A DNA stretch of 64,000 bases from Flaccisagitta enflata. Its lineage: Eukaryota > Chaetognatha > Sagittoidea > Aphragmophora. Where the stretch lies: contig OZ231126.1 in NCBI GenBank assembly GCA_965153355.1, positions 81,840,001 to 81,904,000 of the forward strand, given 5' to 3'. The notes beneath the pieces are model-generated. The model was not told the DNA's origin and did no database searches. It was given only the letters and a program-made list of their open reading frames with translations. A program made the position numbers and the translations under genes. Below, piece by piece: positions 56,050 to 64,000 of this stretch (its first letter is position 1; every line of letters begins with the position of its first letter).

Positions 56050-56275
56050 TCTAAACAAGGCTGGATACACGTCCAATACTTGTGATTGGGCATCAATACT
56101 CAATATCTCAATAATGCTCAAAAATAAATAAAATGTCATAAAAAAATCGCATTTCGAACAAACCAAAAGAGAGACCGACAAAACGACCAATGGACCGACC
56201 AACGGGCCGACCAACGGACAGGCTAAAGGACCGAATAAGGGACATAACCTCGAAAGAATTGTTGTTGCATAAAAA
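56050..56275 (-). mobile_element. Family 1 element, diverged
   Basis: AACAAGGCTGGATACACGTC, GACCGACCAACGGGCCGACC, ATAACCTCGAAAGAATTG. The hairpin is not clear. Confidence 0.6.
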
Positions 56276-56750
56276 GGACCTCTCGAAACTGAATGAAAGA
56301 AAGTAAAGCACTGTGAAAATATGTAAGAAGTTTTTAATGGGACGTTAGGGCAAAAAGAAAAAATGTTTTTTCTTGTTTTATCAAGTGAAGCTTTTTTTCA
56401 ACTGATTAGAGTCAATTAGGAGTTGAAGGTCGAAACTTTTGAGTTTGTGTATAGTTTTTAAAGTGAGACCGATGAAGATGCTCAGATATGTCAAGAATTT
56501 TGAACCGGAAAGAGAGAGAGAGAGAGAGAGGCAGAGAGAGAGTATCAGACAGAGGACGAGCGGAAAAGAGGAAAAGAGGAAAAGATACTGCTCGAAATAC
56601 ATGTTTTGTTTAAACATGACTGGCAAATGACACTCTATCATTCCTGAGAGTCTTTTTTTCTTCTTCTATTTTGTCGCCGAAAAGAGCGGGATTGGTTGGA
56701 CACTTGGATTTGTAAGATCTTTCTTTGCCAGTGGATTTGTCGTCATTGTT
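56276..56750. other. No gene; short GA tract
   Basis: GA run at about 56508-56545, repeated GAGGAAAA near 56570; otherwise unremarkable. Confidence 0.4.
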
Positions 56751-56754
56751 TTTC

Positions 56755-56835
56755 TTGTTGTTTTTCTTGTTGTTGTTGATTGTTGTAGTTGGTTGTTGAA
56801 GTTGATGACATGGTAATCATTGTTGTTGGCTTTAG

Positions 56836-56924
<89 letters not shown>

Positions 56925-56935
56925 CTTGTTGTTGA
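56755..56935 (-). repeat. (GTT)n microsatellite
   Basis: About 100 bp of pure GTT (56835-56930) plus flanking imperfect repeats. Confidence 0.97.
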
Positions 56936-57002
56936 AAAATTTTCTTTTTTCTTTTTGAATCTATTCTTTTACCTCATCTTCTTCTTCTTCCTCTTTTTCT
57001 TT

Positions 57003-57685
57003 GTGGGCAGCGGCCCCGAAGGGGCTGATGACCTATGCTTTCACATAGGATTTTTTCCTTCTTCTCCTCGTCCTCCTTCTCCTCCTCCGCCCCCCCCCCC
57101 CGCCTCAAGTCTCAAATCCCAGCCTTGAGGCTCAATTTCCAGCCTCAAGGGTCAAATCCCAGTCTCAAGGCTCCAATCCCAGCTTTTAGGCTCAAATCCC
57201 AGCCATGAGCCTTTAATCCCAGCCTCGAGGCTCAAATCTCAGCTTTGAGGCTCAGTAACCAGCCTCAAGGCTCAATTCACAGTGTTGAAGCTTCAATCCC
57301 AGCCTTGAGGCTTCAATCCCAGCCTCAAGGCTCAAATCCCAACTTTGAGGCTCAGTTCCCAGCCTCAAGGCTCAATTGACAGCGTTGAGGCTCAGCCTCA
57401 AGGCTCAAATCCCAGCCTCCCAGCCTCCCAGCATGGAGACTTGATTCCCAGCTTTGAGACTCAAATCCCAGCCTCAAGGCTCAAATTCCATCCTCGATGC
57501 TCAAATTCTGGTCTTCAGGGTCAAATCCCAGCATAAAGGCTCAAATCTCAGCCTCATGCTTCAAAGCATACTGAGTATAAGTCATCGGTCCCTTCGGGGC
57601 CGCTGCCCCTCTAACCATCACACATCCACACACACTCACATAGGGGCAACGGGTGCCGCTGACCATCTAACGCTTTTGCAACTAT
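57003..57685 (+). mobile_element. Family 2 element (type c), complete
   Basis: GTGGGCAGCGGCCCCGAAGG, GGCTGATGACCTATGCTTTC, ACATAGG. Array CAGCCTCAAGGCTCAAATCC (57105-57560). Right arm ATAAGTCATCGGTCCC, GGGGCCGCTGCCCCTC. Tail CATAGGGGCAACGGGTGCCG, ending CTAACGCTTTTGCAACTATT. Confidence 0.9.
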
Positions 57686-57780
57686 TCTTTTTCTTTTTCT
57701 TTTTCTTTTTCTTTTTCTTTTTCTTTTTCTTTTTCTTTTTTTTCTTCTTCTTCTTCTTCTTCTTCTTCTTCGTCGTCGTC
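57686..57780. repeat. (TTTTTC)n-(TTC)n microsatellite
   Basis: About 95 bp directly following the family 2 end. Confidence 0.95.
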
Positions 57781-58275
57781 TTTGGTTTTTCCTTTATCTC
57801 CATCATTTTCCTCTCCTTTCCCTTTTCTATTTCTTTGGGTTTTTCATTCTTCTTCTTCTTTTCCAAGCAATCATATTCATTCTTTTATACTTGAATGTCC
57901 TCTTATTATGATATTCGCTTTTCTTTTTATCTTTTACGACTTGTTTTGCATTGTCAGTAGTGGCCGGTTACCAACATTGCTATTCTTGGTTCTCTCTTCA
58001 CGTCCAGCCTCCCACATACATGTTTCAGAATTCAGACACTTACTTGTTTACTTTTTCCCTTTACTTTCTTCTTAATTCTTTTATTTCCTCTAAAAGTAAG
58101 ATAGTGCTCATGAGGCGACTATTAGGGGCTAGAATAAATCAAATTGTGATTTTGTAAGCGCCCAGACCTTAATTTGGAGAAATACGGTAATTATGTACTT
58201 ATGTAATATGGCATGCGATTGTGTATTGGGCAGGGTTAGAGATGGATCAATTGCGTTCTCGGAGCGAGAATTCCT
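57781..58275. other. No recognisable feature
   Basis: AT- and T-rich; no exon seen. Confidence 0.4.
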
Positions 58276-58287
58276 TAAACAAGTACA

Positions 58288-58462
58288 CCGGGGTTGAAAT
58301 ATCGTTGAGGACGGGTGGGCAGGGGCGAATAAAGCCCCCATCTCCATTCCCGACCACCAACAACAGCAGCATTACAAAAGCGCGTTTCTGCATTGTGCAA
58401 CTCGAGTGTGACCGAGGGACCGACAGACGGACTATTATAGAGTTGCGTGTCCGCAACTAAAA
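58288..58462 (-). mobile_element. Family 1b element, tag TTGCGGAC
   Basis: CGGGGTTGAAATATCGTTGA, GGACGGGTGGGCAGGGGCGA, CCGAGGGACCGACAGACGG, and hairpin AGTTGCGTGTCCGCAACT followed by AAAAA. Confidence 0.85.
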
Positions 58463-58534
58463 AGGTCAAATGTGACGAAACAAAGTATTCTCGCTATTAC
58501 TTTTTTTCTATTCGGCTTTTGCTGCGGTTTTCTT

Positions 58535-59302
58535 ATTAGTCGCGTGCTACGCGACTCTACAACCCGCTATGTCGGTCCGTCGGTCGATCGGTCGGTCGGT
58601 TGGTCCCCTTTTTGGGCAGCGGCCCCGCAGGGGTCGATGACCTATGCATTCACACATATGGGGGATTTTCTCCTTCTCCTTCTCCTATGTCCCCCCCCTC
58701 AAATCCCAGTCACGAGGCCCAAATTCCAGTCTTGAGGCCCAAATCCCAGTCTTGAGGCCCACATCCCAGCCTCAAGGCCAAGATCCTAGCCTCAAGGCCC
58801 AAATCCTAGCCTGGAGGCCCAGATTTCATTCTTGAGGCCCAAATCTCAGCCTCAATGTCAAAATCTCAGCCAAGAGGCCAAGATCCACGCCTTGAGGCCC
58901 AAATCTCAGCCTCCAGGCTGAGATTTGGGCCTTGAGGCTAGGATTTGGGCCTTGAGGCAGGATGTGGGCCCCTGGGATTTGGGCCTCATGGTGAGCCTCG
59001 AGACTGGGATTTGAGAGGGGGAGGAGGAGAGAGGAGGAGAAGGAGAATGAGAAAATCCCCCATGTGTGAAAGCATAGGTCATCTACCCCTTCGGTGCCGC
59101 TGCCTGCCTCCTCAAGCCCCCAGCCGCCTCTTGGGCAGGCACGGTGCTGACCATCTAACCTTTTGCGACTATTACTTTTTCGGCGTTTTTGAGCTTTTTG
59201 AGCATACGGCTCCTGCCCAGATGCCCTGGTGACCCTCTCCAGCACTGCTCCTGTCCACCCGCACGCGACTTGGGTAGCCGTGTATCCGGCCTTGTTTTTT
59301 CC
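58535..59302 (+). mobile_element. Family 1 element, tag TCGCGTGC, split by family 2
   Basis: 5' part: AGTCGCGTGCTACGCGACT, CTACAACCCGCTATGTCGG, TCGGTCGGTTGGTCCCC. 3' part from about 59171: GGCGTTTTTGAGCTTTTTGA, GCATACGGCTCCTGCCCAGA, CACCCGCACGCGACTTGGGT, GTGTATCCGGCCTTGTTTTT. Between them sits a complete family 2 element. Confidence 0.9.
58612..59170 (+). mobile_element. Family 2 element (type c), nested
   Basis: GGGCAGCGGCCCCGCAGGGG, TCGATGACCTATGCATTCAC. The array GAGGCCCAAATCCCAGTCTT changes orientation near 58918. Right arm GTGTGAAAGCATAGGTCATC, GGTGCCGCTGCCTGCCTCC. Tail TTGGGCAGGCACGGTGCTGA, CTAACCTTTTGCGACTATT. Confidence 0.9.
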
Positions 59303-59699
59303 TCAATCCCGATGCAGATTACATAATATTTGTTAGTTATTTGTCGTCTCTGCATCGATGTTTTTGCTTCTCTTTTTCTCATGACACACTCCAGTTGAGC
59401 CTATCCTGACTCCTCGGTTCTCAAAACTGGATTTGGACATAAAACGACCCACAAAAAAGAGATCGTTTATTAGATGAATCATTTCATGTTTGAACGATTA
59501 TTATGGTAAATATTGAGTATTTCAATCTTTCTCAGATCAGTCCTCTGTCTGTCTGTTTTGGTTTTTAGGTTCCAACAATGTTGATTGATCTTTTCGCCTC
59601 TGTCGCTTTATGTTTGTCTGTATGTTTCTCCATCTGTCCGTGTGTTCGCTCTTTCTGTCTTTTTTCTGTCTTTCTGTCTATCTGGCTGTCTGTCTGTCG

Positions 59700-59700
<1 letters not shown>
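59303..59700. other. No recognisable feature
   Basis: No exon seen; CTGT-rich towards the right. Confidence 0.35.
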
Positions 59701-60439
<739 letters not shown>

Positions 60440-60440
<1 letters not shown>

Positions 60441-61985
60441 GAAAATGACGAGGATGGAGATGAGAATTCAGAAGGGATCAAAAATGAGGATAAGCACAAG
60501 TAGGATGAGGATGAAGTTGAGAACTGAGAAGGGATCGAAAATAAAGATCTGGATGAGGAAGAGTACAACTAAGATGAGGATGAAGTTGAGAACTGAGGAG
60601 GGATCAAAAATAAAGATGTGGATGAGGATGAGTACAACTAAGATGAGGATGAAGTTGAGAACTGAGAAGGTATCAAAAATAAAGAAGTGGATGAGGATGA
60701 GTACATGTAAGATGAGGATGAAGTTGAGAACTGAAAAGTGATCAAAAATAAAGATGAGGATGAGGATGAGTCAAGTAAGATGAGGATGAAGTTGAGAACT
60801 GAGAAGGTATCTAAAATAAAGAAGTGGATGAGGATGAGTACATGTAAGATGAGGATGAAGTTGAGAACTGAAAAGTGATCAAAAATAAAGATGAGGATGA
60901 GGATGAGTCAAGTAAGATTAGGATGAAGTTGAGAACTGAGAAGGGATCAAAAATAAAGATGTGGATGAGGATGAGTACAACTAAGATGAGGATGAAGTTG
61001 AGAACTGAGAAAGTATCAAAAATAAAGAAGTGGATGAGGATGAGTACATGAAAGATGAGGATGAAGTTGAGAACTGAAAAGTGATCAAAAATAAAGATGA
61101 GGATTAGGATGAGTCAAGTAAGATGAGGATGAAGTTGAGAACTGAGAAGGTATATAAAATAAAGATGTGGATGAGGATGAGCAAATGTAAGATGAGGAGG
61201 AAGTTGAGAACTGAGAAGGTATCAAAAATAAAGATGAGGATGAGTACAACTAAGATGAGGATGAAGTTGAGAACTGAGAAGGTATCAAAAATGAAAATGT
61301 GGATGAGGATGAGGTCAACTAACATGAGGATGAAGGTGAGAACTGAGAAGGTATCAAAAATAAATATGAGGATGAGGGTGAGTACAACTAAGATGAGGAT
61401 GCAGATGAGAACTGAGAAGGTATCAAAAATAAATATGAGGATGAGGAAGAGTACAACTAAGATAAGGATGAAGTTGAGAACTGAGAAGGTATCAAAAATG
61501 AAGATGTGGATGAGGATGAGCACATGTAAGATGAGGATGAAGTTGAGAACTGAGAAGGTATCAAAAATAAAGATGAGGATGAGGATGAGGATGAGTACAA
61601 CTAAGATGAGGATGAAGTTGAGAACTGAAAAGGTATCAAAAATAAAGATGTGGATGAGGATGAGTACATGTAAGATGAGGATGAATTTGAGGACTGAGAA
61701 GGGAATAAAATGAAGATGTGAAAGAAGATGAGCACAAGTAAGATGAGGTTGAAGTTGAGAACTGAGAAGGGATAAAAAATGAAGATGTGGATGAGGATGA
61801 GTACATGTAAGATGAGGATGAAGTTGAGAACTGAAAAGTGATCAAAAATAAAGATGAGGATGAGGATGAGTACGACTAAGATGAGGATGAAGTTGAGAAC
61901 TGAGAGGGTATCAAAAATAAAGATGTGGATGAGGATGAGTACAACTAAGATGAGAATGAAGTTGAAAACTGAGAAAGTATCAATA
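60440..61985 (+). repeat. About 69-bp minisatellite, about 22 copies
   Basis: Units of GATGAGGATGAAGTTGAGAA, CTGAGAAGGTATCAAAAATA, AAGATGTGGATGAGGATGAG and TACAACTAA, with point and indel variants. Because 69 is a multiple of 3, frames stay open for several units (for example 61123-61713 plus, 61104-61523 minus). Frequent frame breaks elsewhere argue against coding. Confidence 0.95.
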
Positions 61986-62285
61986 ATTTGGAAAAAAGTC
62001 AAAGAATACCTTCGGCTTTTTGAGACCTACGGCGGAATTTGAATTTCCCTTTTTCTCATGAGGAGTTTGAAAAAGTTGATCTGCTTTTCGGGCCAAATGA
62101 CACTACGCATGAAATTGATAGCTAAGAAAGAGCTAATTCTCCTCTTTCTTATGACAACAAGCAGAATTCTGTGCAATTGATAGATTGTGATTTTTTTTAG
62201 ATCTTTTTTTATTTTTTTGCATTTTTCCTTTTTTTCCTACAGATCAATATTTTCTATTGATCATAATTCTGGGCCCTATGTAACA
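61985..62285 (+). repeat. Dispersed repeat (family 4)
   Basis: TTTGGAAAAAAGTCAAAGAA, TTTCCCTTTTTCTCATGAGG, ATAGCTAAGAAAGAGCTAAT and CAAGCAGAATTCTGTGCAAT match 13285-13620. Confidence 0.85.
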
Positions 62286-62297
62286 TGAAAAACAGTC

Positions 62298-62307
62298 TCT
62301 CTCTCTT

Positions 62308-62357
<50 letters not shown>
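62298..62357. repeat. (CT)n microsatellite
   Basis: About 55 bp of CT. Confidence 0.96.
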
Positions 62358-62358
<1 letters not shown>

Positions 62359-62375
62359 AATCGGCTATGATATAC

Positions 62376-62575
62376 CTGATTATAAGTCATTCTAAGTCAT
62401 TTTAAGTCATTTTAAGTCATTCTAAGTCATTTTAAGTCATATTAAGTTATATTAAGTCACTAAAGTCAATAAGGTCAATATGGTCACTAAAGTCATTTTA
62501 AGTCATTTTAAGTCATCTCAGTTCACCTTGAGTCATTTAAACTCAATTTAAGTCATCTTAAGCTATTTATGTCCT
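62376..62575. repeat. (TTTTAAGTCAT)n minisatellite
   Basis: An 11-bp unit, about 15 copies with variants. It is followed by CACGCGACTTATAGGTGTTG and GCCTTGTTC, a worn family 1 end (62577-62608). Confidence 0.9.
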
Positions 62576-62604
62576 GCACGCGACTTATAGGTGTTGGCCT
62601 TGTT

Positions 62605-62780
62605 CGTAGAGCATTCTACTTGGCACCAAACGAAAGAGAATTATCAAATTTACTTAACCCTCATAGCTCATTTGCTCGACCGAGATTCCTAACTTTCTCA
62701 TAAGAAAATGAAAACCATGTTTCTCTGGAATATGTCAAAAAGTCGAAGACTGACTTCTACTTTTTTTCCCGATGATGACC
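62605..62780 (-). repeat. Family 4 repeat, reversed
   Basis: GAGCATTCTACTTGGC, AAGAGAATTATCAAATTTAC, AAAAAGTCGAAGACTGACTT: the complement of blocks at 23040-23110 and 23400-23480. Confidence 0.7.
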
Positions 62781-63109
62781 AGCTAAGGATGATGAGGATG
62801 AGGATGAGGATGATGAATTAAGGATGAAGACGAGTTAAAACAAGATGAGCAATTGTGATAGACATACTTAATGACGATTATTGACGAAAGAGGTGACTGT
62901 GACCGTCGTGCGAACGCGACATTTCACATCGATTTCTATCTTAGGACTCCATCATTACAAAATGATTATAAACTGGTCTAAAAAAAAGATAGCATAGTCG
63001 ACGGATCGACACACCGACAGACTGACTGATCGGGACAAACAACAGTCATACAGTTAAGCGCCACTATCGAGCGCTTGCCAAGGGATTGGCCCAACTCATG
63101 CCTTACTAT

Positions 63110-63345
63110 CTTGCTAATAAATATATCAACATCTGAAAAGAAGCATCAACTTTACAAGAATACTGCTCCTAAACAAAAAAAAACTAGAATTACCAGATTG
63201 GTCTCATTTTAAATATTTGTTTGAACTCTTTAAGATGCGACCAATCTGGTAATTGTAGCTTTATTTGTTTAGAAGCAGTATTTTTTTTAAAGTTGATGCT
63301 TCTTTTCAGGTGTTGATATATTCATTAGCAAGATAGTATATAGGC
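63110..63345. repeat. Palindromic unit related to 51785 and 54355
   Basis: AAGAAGCATCAACTTTACAA, TACTGCTCCTAAAC, AATTACCAGATTGGTCTCAT and its complement ATGCGACCAATCTGGTAATT, then AAAGTTGATGCTTCTTTTCA. The whole unit folds on itself; the words differ from the other arrays but the layout is the same. Confidence 0.8.
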
Positions 63346-64000
63346 AGCTTCACTATAATTTTAGTGAAGCGGCCTCATTGCCAATAAAGAAACACAGGCT
63401 GAAGGGAGACTCAAGTGCACACTGTCTCGAGTGGTTCTTATTTAGCGAAAAAAAGGCAGTATTTTTCTCATTAAATACAACCATTGAACAATGTCAATAC
63501 AAGTGTTCTTGATGTCATCGTCAAGTTTCAACTTACTATGAGCGCATCTAGCATGGATGATATGGTCTCAATGTGCAGAAATTGTGTACATCCCTATGGG
63601 AGAGAAAAAAAATTTCATTGCCGCCTTTTGCCACAGAAATTTTTACATCACTGTGTGGAGAATTGAATAACGAACCCAGATATATAGTTTTATGGTACAG
63701 TTTTGGCCAGCCTTTGCGTAAATCCACATGGAAATTTCATTGCAACTCAGCGATCCATTTCTGCTGATGGCAGCGCCGATCGCAGTGAGTCAAAACAGGG
63801 ATCATCATCGATTCTAGCATCGCGAGTTTGTGTAAACCAGTGGCATTCGCCATTGTATGTTAACTGCTATACAGTTTTATCATAATAATTAAAAATTATG
63901 ATTAGCAATAGGATATGCACACATTTTTTAAAATAAAGATAAGGGTATATCATCATAATGACGATGATGCAAATAAAGGTATGTCATAGAAATAAGTTAA
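63346..64000. other. No recognisable feature
   Basis: Open frames of 60-64 codons at 63484-63666, 63573-63767 and 63703-63885 have no recognisable domains. Confidence 0.35.

Noticed and set aside
61123-61713. 196-codon Met/Lys/Arg-rich frame
   Set aside because: Part of the 69-bp minisatellite; frame is broken in neighbouring units.
63484-63885. Overlapping 60-64 codon frames as exons
   Set aside because: Three different frames overlap, none with recognisable homology or convincing splice sites.

Overview
The window is almost entirely non-coding DNA from a eukaryote, most likely an invertebrate animal. The one gene I can identify securely is a MAP kinase kinase of the MEK1/2 (MAP2K1/2) type on the minus strand. 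Four exons are visible (22514-22351, 16845-16750, 14909-14801, 12075-11932). Their phases join exactly (513 nt, 171 codons) and cover roughly human MEK1 residues 28-176: nuclear-export helix, glycine loop, catalytic lysine, alphaC glutamate and gatekeeper. The start-codon exon (beyond 22514) and the rest of the kinase domain (below 11932, possibly outside the window) were not found. Animal-type MEK sequence, kilobase introns and a retroelement tail of a kind common in invertebrates point to Metazoa. I cannot name the phylum.

The gene's introns are littered with repeats. The 16845/22351 intron contains a clean LTR retroelement (17348-21577) with 221-bp LTRs that look identical, a 5-bp target duplication, a primer-binding site, a polypurine tract and no coding capacity. 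The intron between the glycine-loop exon and the alphaC exon holds two decayed tandem copies of the glycine-loop exon. The intron upstream of the GFYGAF exon holds a tandem array of copies of that exon's own 3' splice site.

The rest of the window (1-11.9 kb and 22.5-64 kb) is a mosaic of microsatellites, minisatellites, fold-back inverted repeats and three recurring families of short structured elements, here called families 1, 2 and 3. Family 1 is about 150-550 bp, with a terminal hairpin and an end reading GTGTATCCGGCCTTGTT. Family 2 is about 300-1300 bp, bounded by inverted arms starting GGGCAGCGGCC and filled with a 20-21 bp minisatellite. Family 3 is 0.7-1.3 kb, begins GGCC...TAGAGCG and has GAGCCC or GTGCCC words. 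They nest inside each other: family 2 in family 1, and family 3 in family 2.

The most striking signal is covariation. The word forming one arm of the family 1 hairpin differs between copies, yet in each copy it is matched in the other arm and again at a third, distant site. Family 2 hairpin stems and family 3 words behave the same way. This implies maintained DNA or RNA pairing in elements that appear to have no proteins, and is the best candidate for an undescribed system here. All alignments were made by eye; copy counts and lengths are approximate unless stated as exact.
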